From: Rahnella inusitata
GTDB taxonomy: Bacteria; Pseudomonadota; Gammaproteobacteria; Enterobacterales; Enterobacteriaceae
Length of the DNA: 64,000 nucleotides
Assembly (NCBI RefSeq): GCF_003263515.1
Contig: NZ_JYDE01000012.1
Location: 1 to 64,000, forward strand
Reading direction: 5' to 3'
Positions within the stretch are counted from its first letter, which is position 1. Each line of letters starts with the position of its first letter. Below are positions 1 through 8,725 of the stretch, one piece after another. The notes under the pieces are model-generated. The model had not been told where the DNA came from. It did not search any database and worked only from the letters and a program-made list of their open reading frames with translations. A program made the translations under genes and the position numbers.

Positions 1-26
1 TTTTTGCTTACAGGAAACTCAGCACG

Positions 27-2702
27 TTATTTTTTGCTGGTTTTTTTATCAGCTTTTGGTACTGGTGCAGCAACTGCAACTTCATCAGCAACGTCTTCGT
101 TATATTCGCGGCCGTAGAAGGTATCCATCAGAATTTGTTTCAGCTCAGCAATCAGTGGGTAACGTGGGTTAGCACCGGTACACTGGTCATCAAACGCATC
201 TTCAGACAGTTTGTCTACTTTAGCCAGGAAGTCTGCTTCCTGAACGCCTGCTTCACGGATAGAAGTTGGGATACCCAGATCCGCTTTGATTTCGTCCAAC
301 CAGTTCAACAGTTTCTGGATTTTCTGAGCAGTACGGTCACCAGGAGCACCCAGACCTAAATGGTCCGCGATTTCTGCGTAGCGACGACGCGCCTGTGGGC
401 GGTCATACTGACTGAAAGCAGTTTGTTTAGTTGGGTTATCGTTAGCATTGTAACGGATAACGTTGGAAATCAGCATGGCATTGGCCAGACCGTGAGGAAT
501 GTGGAACTCTGAACCCAGTTTGTGGGCCATGGAGTGACAGACACCCAGGAAGGCGTTGGCAAACGCGATACCCGCGATAGTTGCCGCATTGTGAACACGT
601 TCGCGAGCTACCGGGTTTTTAGACCCTTCGTGGTAGCTGGCTGGCAGGTTTTCTTTCAGCAATTTCAGAGCCTGAAGCGCCTGACCATCAGAGTATTCAT
701 TCGCCAGAACTGAAACGTAAGCTTCCAGTGCGTGAGTTACCGCATCCAGACCACCGAACGCACAGAGTGATTTCGGCATGTTCATGACCAGGTTGGCATC
801 GACGATAGCCATATCCGGAGTCAGAGCATAGTCAGCCAGTGGATATTTTTGACCTGTTGCATCATCGGTCACCACTGCAAACGGAGTCACTTCAGAACCT
901 GTACCGGAAGTGGTGGTGACGGCGATCATTTTCGCTTTCACGCCCATTTTCGGGAATTTGTAGATACGTTTACGGATATCCATAAAGCGCAGCGCCAAAT
1001 CTTCGAACTGAGTGTTTGGATGTTCGTACAGCACCCACATGATTTTCGCAGCATCCATCGGTGAACCACCACCCAGTGCGATGATCACATCTGGTTTGAA
1101 GGAGTTCATCTGCTCAGCACCTTTACGCACAATGCTCAGCGTTGGATCCGCTTCTACTTCGAAGAATACTTCAGTTTCAATACCGTGGCTTTTCAGAACG
1201 CTGGTGATCTGGTCTGCGTAGCCGTTGTTGAACAGGTAACGGTCAGTCACGATGAAGGCGCGTTTTGCTCCGTCAGTCGCCACTTCTTCCAGTGCGATTG
1301 GCAGTGAGCCACGACGGAAGTAGATAGATTTTGGAAGTTTATGCCACAACATGTTTTCTGCTCGCTTCGCTACAGTTTTCTTGTTGATCAAGTGTTTAGG
1401 ACCGACGTTTTCAGAGATGGAGTTACCACCCCATGAACCGCAACCCAGCGTCAGAGAAGGGGCAAGTTTGAAGTTATACAGGTCACCGATACCACCCTGT
1501 GAAGCAGGGGTGTTGATCAGAATACGTGCAGTCTTCATTTTGTTGCCAAAATAATTAACACGTTCTGGTTGGTTATCCTGGTCTGTATACAGGCAAGATG
1601 TATGGCCGATACCGCCCATTTCTACCAGTTTCTCTGCTTTTGCTACCGCATCTTCAAAATCTTTTGCACGGTACATCGCGAGGGTAGGGGACAGTTTTTC
1701 ATGTGCAAACGGTTCAGACTCGTCAACAACACTGACTTCGCCGATTAACACTTTAGTATGAGCAGGAACTTTAATGCCGGCCATTTCAGCGATTTTCGCT
1801 GCTGGCTGACCCACGATAGCTGCGTTCAGGCCACCGTTTTTAAGGATGATGTCGGAAACCGCCTTCAGCTCTTTACCCTGCAGCATGTAACCGCCGTGGG
1901 AAGAGAAACGTTCGCGTACTGCGTTGTAGACAGAATCAACCACAATGATGGACTGTTCTGACGCACAGATTACGCCGTTATCGAAGGTTTTTGACATCAG
2001 AACCGAAGCAACAACACGTTTGATATCAGCAGTTTCATCAACAACAACAGGAGTGTTACCTGCACCCACGCCGATAGCTGGTTTACCAGAGCTGTAGGCT
2101 GCTTTAACCATACCAGGACCACCGGTCGCCAGGATCAGGTTAATGTCTGGGTGATGCATCAACTGGTTAGACAGTTCAACACTTGGTTCGTCAATCCAGC
2201 CAATGATGTCTTTCGGCGCACCCGCAGCGATAGCCGCTTGCAGAACAATATCTGCAGCTTTGTTCGTCGCATTTTTAGCTCGTGGGTGTGGGGAGAAGAT
2301 GATGCCGTTACGGGTTTTCAGGCTAATCAGCGCTTTGAAAATCGCAGTGGACGTTGGGTTAGTGGTGGGTACGATACCGCAGATGATGCCGATTGGCTCA
2401 GCGATTGTGATGGTACCGAAGGTATCATCCTGACCGAGGATGCCACAGGTTTTTTCATCTTTATAGGCGTTGTAAATATATTCAGAGGCGAAGTGGTTTT
2501 TGATCACTTTGTCTTCAACAATACCCATACCGGATTCTTCAACAGCAAGTTTTGCCAGCAGAATTCGGGCATCGGCAGCAGCCAGGGCGGCAGCAGCGAA
2601 AATCTTATCTACTTGTTCTTGACTGAAGTTGGCATATTCACGCTGTGCCTTTTTGACACGGGCAACGAGTGCGTTCAGTTCAGCGACATTTGTTACAGCC
2701 AT
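27..2702 (-). CDS. adhE: Bifunctional acetaldehyde-CoA / alcohol dehydrogenase
   Basis: AdhE reduces acetyl-CoA to acetaldehyde and then ethanol with two NADH, the main ethanol route in mixed-acid fermentation. The 891-residue length is that of E. coli AdhE. The N-terminal half (about 1-440) is a CoA-acylating aldehyde dehydrogenase with the catalytic Cys in VICASEQS. The C-terminal half (about 450-870) is an iron-dependent alcohol dehydrogenase with the nucleotide-binding GGGSPMDAAK and the metal-ligand segments GGLDAVTHALEAY and HSMAHKLGSEFHIPHG. The tail is Ala/Lys-rich. The ATG is preceded by AGGAGAG at good spacing. It is divergent from ychE across a 538-base regulatory gap. In E. coli the enzyme forms spirosomes; nothing here suggests loss of function. 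Confidence 0.98.
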   Translation of the reverse strand: MAVTNVAELNALVARVKKAQREYANFSQEQVDKIFAAAALAAADARILLAKLAVEESGMGIVEDKVIKNHFASEYIYNAYKDEKTCGILGQDDTFGTITIAEPIGIICGIVPTTNPTSTAIFKALISLKTRNGIIFSPHPRAKNATNKAADIVLQAAIAAGAPKDIIGWIDEPSVELSNQLMHHPDINLILATGGPGMVKAAYSSGKPAIGVGAGNTPVVVDETADIKRVVASVLMSKTFDNGVICASEQSIIVVDSVYNAVRERFSSHGGYMLQGKELKAVSDIILKNGGLNAAIVGQPAAKIAEMAGIKVPAHTKVLIGEVSVVDESEPFAHEKLSPTLAMYRAKDFEDAVAKAEKLVEMGGIGHTSCLYTDQDNQPERVNYFGNKMKTARILINTPASQGGIGDLYNFKLAPSLTLGCGSWGGNSISENVGPKHLINKKTVAKRAENMLWHKLPKSIYFRRGSLPIALEEVATDGAKRAFIVTDRYLFNNGYADQITSVLKSHGIETEVFFEVEADPTLSIVRKGAEQMNSFKPDVIIALGGGSPMDAAKIMWVLYEHPNTQFEDLALRFMDIRKRIYKFPKMGVKAKMIAVTTTSGTGSEVTPFAVVTDDATGQKYPLADYALTPDMAIVDANLVMNMPKSLCAFGGLDAVTHALEAYVSVLANEYSDGQALQALKLLKENLPASYHEGSKNPVARERVHNAATIAGIAFANAFLGVCHSMAHKLGSEFHIPHGLANAMLISNVIRYNANDNPTKQTAFSQYDRPQARRRYAEIADHLGLGAPGDRTAQKIQKLLNWLDEIKADLGIPTSIREAGVQEADFLAKVDKLSEDAFDDQCTGANPRYPLIAELKQILMDTFYGREYNEDVADEVAVAAPVPKADKKTSKK

Positions 2703-2975
2703 AATGCTCTCCTGATAAAGTTAAACTCTTTTAGTAAATAACCTGCCAGAGATGAGTATAGCCTTGCTATCTCGCACCGTGAGAAAGTAATTAATACTAT
2801 TATTCTCAAGGTGTTGCCTCTGTCTCTTTATTTGCTCAAAGAGCTTTCAGTCGTGTAGCACCTGTAGTAGATAAAAGTCATTTCGTGCCACCTGTGAACG
2901 TTTATAACAAAGTTTGTTCGCAAGTACCGGTGAGTGACTATGCGCAAAGCTTACCTATTTGTAGGCAGGAGGAAT

Positions 2976-2989
2976 TTGATCTGGATCAC
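2976..2989. promoter_or_regulatory. FNR-like binding site upstream of adhE
   Basis: TTGATCTGGATCAC matches the FNR consensus TTGAT-N4-ATCAA at 9 of 10 defined positions. adhE is an anaerobically induced gene, so the site makes physiological sense. Binding is inferred from sequence only. Confidence 0.45.
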
Positions 2990-3000
2990 TAAACACCGAT

Positions 3001-3016
3001 GCTGACACCTTTCAGC
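3001..3016. promoter_or_regulatory. Cra (FruR)-like site upstream of adhE
   Basis: GCTGACACCTTTCAGC is a near-palindrome. Its core TGACACCTTTCA matches the Cra palindrome TGAAACGTTTCA at 10 of 12 bases. Cra is known to repress adhE in E. coli, and the site is 12 bases from the FNR-like box. Confidence 0.45.
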
Positions 3017-3240
3017 TGGCTTTTGTTGAGAATAATTATCAAAAAATCTCAAATCGCCTACAAATTAGCAGCCATTTGAGGCAGTGACATTACACTTTTT
3101 TAACAAAAGTGTCATTCACTGCTTTTAATTAGAATTCTAGTGATAAATACCATGAAACGACGTGGCGCCTTCATTGCAATTCCAGTACATTAGCGCCCCA
3201 TCAAGACCTTCATCTACTGGCATTTTGTGCGGAGTTCTGC

Positions 3241-3885
3241 GTGAGCCAATCTTTATTAGATTTTTCAGGCTATATCAAATTTTTCGTCGGGCTGTTTGCA
3301 TTGGTGAACCCTGTCGGGATCCTGCCTGTTTTCATTAGCATGACCAGTTATCAGGCTGCGGCTGGCCGTAATAAGACCAATATGACGGCTAACCTGTCGG
3401 TTGCCATTATATTGTCGACGGCGTTATTTCTCGGCGATGCCATTCTTCATCTGTTCGGGATCTCAATTGATTCATTCCGCATTGCCGGCGGCATCCTGGT
3501 GGTGACGATTGCGATGTCGATGATAAGCGGCAAGCTCGGTGAAGATAAGCAGAACAAACAAGAGAAGTCGGAAACGGCGATCCGTGAAAACGTCGGTGTT
3601 GTTCCTTTAGCCTTACCTCTGATGGCAGGGCCGGGGGCGATCAGCTCGACAATCGTCTGGAGTTCTCGCTACAACGGCTGGCAGAACCTGCTCGGCCTGA
3701 CGCTGGCAATCATGTTTTTCGCGTTCTGTTGCTGGCTTTTGTTCCGTGCCGCACCTTTGCTGGTACGTCTGTTGGGGCAAACCGGCATCAACGTCATTAC
3801 CCGAATTATGGGTTTGTTGCTCATGTCTCTGGGGATTGAGTTTATTGTCACCGGGATAAAGGCTATTTTCCCCGGCCTGCTCTAA
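3241..3885 (+). CDS. ychE: YchE, MarC-family inner-membrane protein
   Basis: A 214-residue polytopic membrane protein of the MarC/UPF0056 family with about six hydrophobic segments. It aligns closely with E. coli YchE along its length, including LVNPVGILPVFISMT, the SGKLGEDKQNKQEKSE loop and PLALPLMAGPGAISS. The family's transport activity has not been established. The start is GTG at 3241, chosen because the protein begins like YchE; the upstream GGAG is 7-8 bases away. The position next to adhE and before opp is the E. coli arrangement. Confidence 0.93.
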   Translation: MSQSLLDFSGYIKFFVGLFALVNPVGILPVFISMTSYQAAAGRNKTNMTANLSVAIILSTALFLGDAILHLFGISIDSFRIAGGILVVTIAMSMISGKLGEDKQNKQEKSETAIRENVGVVPLALPLMAGPGAISSTIVWSSRYNGWQNLLGLTLAIMFFAFCCWLLFRAAPLLVRLLGQTGINVITRIMGLLLMSLGIEFIVTGIKAIFPGLL

Positions 3886-3899
3886 TCAATAAGCAGACA

Positions 3900-3937
3900 A
3901 ATTATCGCGTAAACGCTGATGTGTTTCCGCGATAATT
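3900..3937. terminator. Stem-loop after ychE
   Basis: A perfect 10-base stem AATTATCGCG / CGCGATAATT encloses an 18-base loop just after the ychE stop. It is followed by ATTACTTCCTC rather than a clean T tract, so termination efficiency is uncertain. Confidence 0.4.
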
Positions 3938-4543
3938 ATTACTTCCTCTTATAATGCAATGCATTAATATAGTGCAGCTAATGGTGTAAATAAGAGCGTT
4001 TGCACCCAAATGTAGCGTAAACTCCCGTCTCATACTTCATTTCCCTCCAAGTCTTCATTTCTTATAATAAACTTAGCTATTTTTTTGCTTAATGCTCTCC
4101 TTTCCTGCCCGTTTTGCCGTTAATTTATCCACATCATTCTGTAAGGCTTGTGCAGGCCGTATCGAGATGTTATTAGTGTTAACTCAGCAGTTAACAGGGC
4201 ATTATCCTTGAAATGCGCAGATTGTTAACTGATTGTGTCAGCCGGGTTATTGAGCAAACTGCAATGTGTTTTCGAATCGAAGAACTTGCTGGATGTTAAT
4301 AAAAATCAGTGGGTTACATACACTTTTTTAGTATTGTTCTTACCGGGCCCCAAAAGCTCTGCAACGTATAAAAGAGAATTACGTAACAAATTTGCAAAAT
4401 TAATTGGCGCCGGTATCAGGCTTCTGATAATTTTCAAACCGTCTTCACAAATGGAAAATTGTTTAGAGTCATGCTCTAAGTGAGAACGAATCTTGCAAGG
4501 CACAGAAAGATTGAAGCAATTTCATTTGTTTTTGGAGAGCGAA

Positions 4544-4684
4544 GTGTCGCAATACGTAACGCAAAATTATCCTCAGTCGCTTTCTCTTTTCAGGAAGACG
4601 GTCTTTGCGTTGCTGGCATTACATAGCCTTGTGTTGAATCTTCCCGTTATGAAAAACAAATCTTCAGTTCTTCTTCTTAATTGA
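4544..4684 (+). CDS. Candidate small membrane protein, unrecognised
   Basis: A 46-codon frame with a GTG start and GGAG 6 bases upstream. The product would have a polar N-terminus, one hydrophobic segment (TVFALLALHSLVLNLPVM) and a Lys/Ser tail. The stop codon is followed at once by a C/G-rich inverted repeat and CTTTT, as expected for a short monocistronic gene. I recognise no family. It could equally be a chance frame in a long spacer, so this is a low-confidence call. Confidence 0.25.
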   Translation: MSQYVTQNYPQSLSLFRKTVFALLALHSLVLNLPVMKNKSSVLLLN

Positions 4685-4913
4685 TTCCCGCCGTTTGATG
4701 ATGCCGGGAGGCTTTTGGCATTACGGTTGAAAGCAAAAAAGTTTTATTGAGTGGGAATAGGAATATCAGTATGCGACGGCCTGGTTTATCCCCGGAGTCA
4801 ATACCGGCGGTGGGCGGGGCGAGTCAAATGGAGGGGATCATCCTTAACGATCTCTGAAACCGCATGGCGCTTAACAGCCTGACGTTTCAACGGCTTCACG
4901 TAGTAAGAGGGGA

Positions 4914-4931
4914 CACCATCTTTGGATGGTG
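4914..4931 (+). promoter_or_regulatory. Hairpin in presumed oppA leader
   Basis: CACCATC / GATGGTG with loop TTTG forms a tight 7-bp hairpin about 115 bases upstream of the oppA start. It may be an mRNA structure in the oppA leader. No T tract follows. Confidence 0.3.
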
Positions 4932-5048
4932 ACGAAATGGGGGAGTTTCAGAGCAATTCGTTCCTGCTTGTGAAATCCGTTAACCCGGAAAGGGTTTATC
5001 TTGCACCAGAGCGCGCAAGTTCATAATAAAAACTGGAGTTGAATGACA

Positions 5049-6689
5049 ATGACCAACATCACAAAAAAAAATCTGCTGGCTGCCTGCATCATGGCTGCGG
5101 TTGGCGCCATATCCATCAATACTGCCTTCGCGGCTAACGTGCCTGCTGGCGTAACGCTGTCAGACAAGCAAGAATTGGTGCGTAATAACGGTTCTGAAGT
5201 ACAGTCCCTCGACCCGCATAAAGTTGAAGGTGTTCCGGAATCAAACGTTATCCGTGATTTACTGGAAGGCCTGGTTAATACCGACAGCCAAAACGGCAGC
5301 GTCATTCCTGGCGTCGCCACCAGTTGGGAAAACAAAGATTTCAAAGTCTGGACTTTCCACCTGCGTCCGGAAGCAAAATGGTCCAACGGCGACCCTGTGA
5401 CTGCTCAAGATTTCGTGTTCAGCTGGCAGCGCCTGGCTGATCCAAAAACAGCCTCTCCGTATGAAAGCTACCTGCAATACGGCCACATCGAAAACATCGA
5501 TGACATCATCAGCGGTAAGAAAAGCCCTGATACCCTGGGTGTGAAGGCGATTGATGACCATACCCTGCAAGTGACTCTGACCGAACCGGTCCCGTATTTT
5601 GTTAAAATGCTGTCCCACACCGCGATGAAGCCGGTGAATAAAAGCGTTGTTGAGAAATTTGGCGACAAATGGACTCAGCCAGAAAACTACGTCAGCAACG
5701 GCGCATACAAACTGAAAGCATGGACCGTCAACGAACGTATCGTGCTGGAGCGTAGCCCGACTTACTGGGACAACGCCAAAACTGTTATCAATCAGGTCAC
5801 TTACCTGCCAATTTCTTCTGAAGTTACAGACGTTAACCGCTACCGCAGCGGCGAAATCGACATGACATATAACAACATGCCGATCGAACTGTTCCAGAAA
5901 CTGAAAAAAGAAATCCCTACCGAAGTTCACGTTGACCCGTACCTGTGTACTTACTACTACGAAATCAACAACCAGAAAGCACCGTTCACTGATTCACGCG
6001 TACGTGAAGCGCTGAAACTGGGTCTGGATCGCGACATCATCGTGAACAAAGTGAAAGCGCAGGGCGATCTGCCGGCGTACAGCTACACCCCTCCTTACAC
6101 CGACGGCGCGAAACTGACGCCTCCGGCCTGGTTCAAAGAAACGCAGGATCAGCGCAACACCGAAGCGAAAAAACTGCTGGCTGAAGCGGGTTACACACCA
6201 GCTAAACCACTGACCTTCGAACTGCTGTACAACACGTCTGATCTGCATAAGAAACTGGCGATTGCCGCAGCCGCTATCTGGAAGAAAAACCTGGGCGTGG
6301 ATGTGAAACTGGTCAACCAGGAATGGAAAACCTTCCTGGACAGCCGTCATCAGGGCAACTTCGATGTGGCGCGCGCCGGCTGGTGCTCTGACTACAACGA
6401 ACCTTCTTCCTTCCTGAACACCATGCTGTCTGACAGCAGCAACAACACCTCTCACTATAAGAGCGCTGCGTTTGATAAAGCGATCGCGGACACTCTGACG
6501 GCGAAAACTGACGACGAACGTGCGGGTCTGTATCAGAAAGCTGAAACTCAGCTGGATAAAGATTCTGTAATTGTACCTGTTTATTACTACGTGAACGCGC
6601 GTCTGGTGAAACCATACGTTGGCGGTTACACCGGTAAAGATCCACAGGACAACGTCTACGTGAAAGATCTGTACATCATCAAACACTAA
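5049..6689 (+). CDS. oppA: Periplasmic oligopeptide-binding protein OppA
   Basis: OppA captures di- to pentapeptides in the periplasm for the OppBCDF importer (solute-binding protein family 5). The Sec signal peptide is residues 1-28, ending AFA, with the mature protein starting ANVPAG. The family signature near residue 110 (WTFHLRPEAKWSNGDPVTA) and peptide-pocket segments follow the E. coli protein. Two in-frame ATGs are possible at 5043 and 5049. I chose 5049 because the product then begins MTNITKK like E. coli OppA and sits 10 bases from GGAG (5035-5038), whereas 5043 is only 4 bases away. It is separated from oppB by a hairpin, which fits the higher expression of the binding protein. Confidence 0.96.
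   Translation: MTNITKKNLLAACIMAAVGAISINTAFAANVPAGVTLSDKQELVRNNGSEVQSLDPHKVEGVPESNVIRDLLEGLVNTDSQNGSVIPGVATSWENKDFKVWTFHLRPEAKWSNGDPVTAQDFVFSWQRLADPKTASPYESYLQYGHIENIDDIISGKKSPDTLGVKAIDDHTLQVTLTEPVPYFVKMLSHTAMKPVNKSVVEKFGDKWTQPENYVSNGAYKLKAWTVNERIVLERSPTYWDNAKTVINQVTYLPISSEVTDVNRYRSGEIDMTYNNMPIELFQKLKKEIPTEVHVDPYLCTYYYEINNQKAPFTDSRVREALKLGLDRDIIVNKVKAQGDLPAYSYTPPYTDGAKLTPPAWFKETQDQRNTEAKKLLAEAGYTPAKPLTFELLYNTSDLHKKLAIAAAAIWKKNLGVDVKLVNQEWKTFLDSRHQGNFDVARAGWCSDYNEPSSFLNTMLSDSSNNTSHYKSAAFDKAIADTLTAKTDDERAGLYQKAETQLDKDSVIVPVYYYVNARLVKPYVGGYTGKDPQDNVYVKDLYIIKH
5054..5064 (+). promoter_or_regulatory. Candidate GcvB small-RNA target in oppA
   Basis: CAACATCACAA in codons 2-6 of oppA is an exact complement of UUGUGAUGUUG in the G/U-rich R1 region of enteric GcvB RNA as I recall it. 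oppA is an established GcvB target in Salmonella and E. coli. The site is close enough to the start codon to block initiation. Confidence 0.45.
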
Positions 6690-6698
6690 ACCGTGAAG

Positions 6699-6729
6699 AA
6701 ACAGGGCATCCCCGAGCTGCCCTGTTTTT
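6699..6729 (+). terminator. oppA-oppB intercistronic terminator/attenuator
   Basis: Stem ACAGGGCA (6701-6708) / TGCCCTGT (6718-6725) followed by TTTTT. It lies between oppA and oppB and probably allows partial read-through, giving excess oppA mRNA. Confidence 0.7.
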
Positions 6730-6869
6730 ATTTGATGAAGGTAATGCTTATGGCGCTGGCATTCAGCGTCATAGCAAAGAGCCACTACGATGACCCACAC
6801 ACGCGGGTTATCGTGACCAAGCCAAAAACTATCAAGCTGTAGTGACAGGCTTAGAAACAGGTACGGGCA

Positions 6870-7790
6870 ATGTTAAAGTTTATTTTACGCCGCTGTCTGG
6901 AAGCGATTCCGACGCTATTCATTCTGATCACCATTTCGTTTTTTATGATGCGTCTCGCACCGGGCAGCCCTTTTACGGGTGAGCGTAATCTTCCACCAGA
7001 AGTGATGGCGAACATTGAGGCGAAATACCACCTCAATGACCCAATCTATAAGCAATATTTCAATTATTTAGAACAGCTGGCCAAAGGCGATTTCGGCCCG
7101 TCGTTCAAATATAAGGATTACACCGTTAATGATCTGGTCGCGGCTTCTTTCCCGGTTTCGGCGAAATTAGGCCTGGCGGCATTTATCATGGCGATTGTTT
7201 TTGGTGTGACGGCGGGGGTTATTGCCGCGCTGAATCAAAACACCAAGTGGGATTACACCGTGATGGGAGTGGCGATGACCGGGGTAGTTATCCCGAGTTT
7301 CGTCGTCGCACCGTTACTGGTGCTGATATTTGCCATTACCCTGAAATGGTTGCCGGGCGGCGGCTGGAACGGCGGTGGTGCCAAATATATGATCTTGCCG
7401 ATGGTCGCGCTTTCCCTGGCTTATATCGCCAGCATTGCGCGTATCACCCGTGGTTCAATGATCGAAATCCTGCACTCCAACTTTATCCGCACAGCACGCG
7501 CTAAAGGCTTACCGTTGCACCGCATTATTTTGCGCCATGCACTCAAGCCTGCACTGTTGCCGGTCCTGTCTTACATGGGGCCTGCGTTTGTGGGGATTAT
7601 CACCGGTTCGATGGTTGTCGAGAGCATTTTCGGATTACCGGGCATCGGCCAGCTGTTTGTTAACGGCGCTTTAAACCGTGACTACTCGCTGGTACTGAGC
7701 CTGACTATTTTAGTGGGCGCATTGACCATTTTATTCAATGCGATCGTTGACGTGCTGTACGCCGTCATCGACCCGAAAATCCGTTATTAA
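6870..7790 (+). CDS. oppB: Oligopeptide ABC transporter permease OppB
   Basis: A 306-residue inner-membrane permease with the N-terminal MLKFILRRCLEAIPTLF helix and five further hydrophobic segments. The cytoplasmic EAA-type coupling loop (FIRTARAKGLPLHRIILRHA) contacts the ATPases. It pairs with OppC to form the pore of the OppABCDF importer. Length and sequence follow E. coli OppB. It starts 180 bases after oppA, beyond a hairpin, and ends 15 bases before oppC. Confidence 0.97.
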   Translation: MLKFILRRCLEAIPTLFILITISFFMMRLAPGSPFTGERNLPPEVMANIEAKYHLNDPIYKQYFNYLEQLAKGDFGPSFKYKDYTVNDLVAASFPVSAKLGLAAFIMAIVFGVTAGVIAALNQNTKWDYTVMGVAMTGVVIPSFVVAPLLVLIFAITLKWLPGGGWNGGGAKYMILPMVALSLAYIASIARITRGSMIEILHSNFIRTARAKGLPLHRIILRHALKPALLPVLSYMGPAFVGIITGSMVVESIFGLPGIGQLFVNGALNRDYSLVLSLTILVGALTILFNAIVDVLYAVIDPKIRY

Positions 7791-7805
7791 TGCCGGAGTA
7801 CGTCA

Positions 7806-8714
7806 ATGATGTTAAGTAAAAAAAACAGCGACGTTGTCGAGAACTTCACCGAGAAACTGGAAGTTGAAGGCCGCAGTTTGTGGCAGGACGCGCGTCGTCG
7901 CTTTATGCATAACCGCGCGGCAGTCACCAGCCTGATCGTTCTGGCCTTTATTGCCCTGTTCGTGGCTTTCGCTCCGCTTTTATCGCAGTTTGCCTACGAT
8001 GATACCGACTGGAATATGATGTCGGCCGCGCCTGATATGGCTTCACACCACTTCTTCGGGACTGACTCATCAGGCCGTGATTTGCTGGTACGTGTGGCGA
8101 TCGGCGGGCGTATCTCGCTGATGGTAGGCGTGGCAGCTGCGCTGGTGGCGGTCATCCTCGGTACGCTGTACGGATCGTTGTCCGGCTATCTGGGCGGTAA
8201 GATCGACTCGGCTATGATGCGTTTGCTGGAAATCCTCAACTCTTTCCCGTTCATGTTCTTCGTTATCCTGCTGGTGACCTTCTTCGGACAGAACATCCTG
8301 TTGATTTTCGTGGCGATAGGCATGGTGTCGTGGCTGGATATGGCGCGTATCGTGCGTGGTCAGACCCTGAGCCTGAAACGCAAAGAATTCATCGAAGCAG
8401 CGTTGGTCAGCGGTGTGAGTACGCGCAATATCGTGTTGCGTCACATTGTTCCCAACGTTTTAGGTGTCGTAGTGGTGTATGCGTCACTGCTGGTGCCAAG
8501 CATGATCCTGTTCGAATCCTTCCTGAGCTTCTTAGGTTTGGGTACGCAGGAGCCGCTGAGCAGCTGGGGCGCGTTGTTAAGTGACGGCGCCAACTCGATG
8601 GAAGTTTCACCTTGGTTACTGCTGTTCCCGGCAGGCTTCCTGGTTGTAACTCTGTTCTGTTTCAATTTTATCGGCGATGGCCTGCGTGATGCCCTCGACC
8701 CGAAAGATCGTTAA
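7806..8714 (+). CDS. oppC: Oligopeptide ABC transporter permease OppC
   Basis: The second Opp permease, 302 residues. The N-terminus (MMLSKKNSDVVENF) has the same double-Met start as E. coli OppC. A cytoplasmic tail is followed by a first membrane helix at about residues 40-60, a periplasmic segment and five more helices. The EAA loop is FIEAALVSGVSTRNIVLRHI. It lies between oppB (15-base gap) and oppD (11-base gap) in one transcription unit. Confidence 0.97.
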   Translation: MMLSKKNSDVVENFTEKLEVEGRSLWQDARRRFMHNRAAVTSLIVLAFIALFVAFAPLLSQFAYDDTDWNMMSAAPDMASHHFFGTDSSGRDLLVRVAIGGRISLMVGVAAALVAVILGTLYGSLSGYLGGKIDSAMMRLLEILNSFPFMFFVILLVTFFGQNILLIFVAIGMVSWLDMARIVRGQTLSLKRKEFIEAALVSGVSTRNIVLRHIVPNVLGVVVVYASLLVPSMILFESFLSFLGLGTQEPLSSWGALLSDGANSMEVSPWLLLFPAGFLVVTLFCFNFIGDGLRDALDPKDR

Positions 8715-8725
8715 GGAGTGCAACC

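Larger units (their letters stand above)
2703..3240. promoter_or_regulatory. adhE / ychE divergent intergenic region
   Basis: This 538-base gap has no credible gene. It serves the minus-strand adhE and the plus-strand ychE. A 9/10 match to the FNR consensus lies at 2976-2989 and a Cra-like palindrome at 3001-3016, roughly 275-300 bases from the adhE start, which implies a long untranslated adhE leader as in E. coli. I could not place -35/-10 boxes confidently. Confidence 0.6.
3938..5042. other. Gene-poor spacer and oppA leader
   Basis: About 1.1 kb between ychE and oppA with no conserved gene. It is AT-rich up to about 4680 and more balanced after. It contains one candidate small ORF (4544-4684), a C/G-rich hairpin straight after that ORF (about 4686-4716), and a short hairpin at 4914-4931 in what is probably the oppA 5' untranslated region. 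Other open frames here have no ribosome binding site and no family resemblance. Confidence 0.6.

Noticed and set aside
2151..2741. 196-codon plus-strand frame inside adhE, and similar long antisense frames in trp, topA, acnA and pflF
   Set aside because: These are codon-bias shadows of well-conserved genes on the other strand, with compositions (Arg/His/Phe-rich) unlike real proteins.
4235..4483. 82-codon frame in the ychE-oppA spacer
   Set aside because: No Shine-Dalgarno at the start, no recognisable domain, AT-rich non-coding composition.
5049..5090. Lipobox-like LAAC at residues 10-13 of OppA, suggesting a lipoprotein
   Set aside because: The hydrophobic stretch before the Cys is only a few residues long, and a normal signal peptidase I site (AFA) follows at residue 28, as in soluble enteric OppA.
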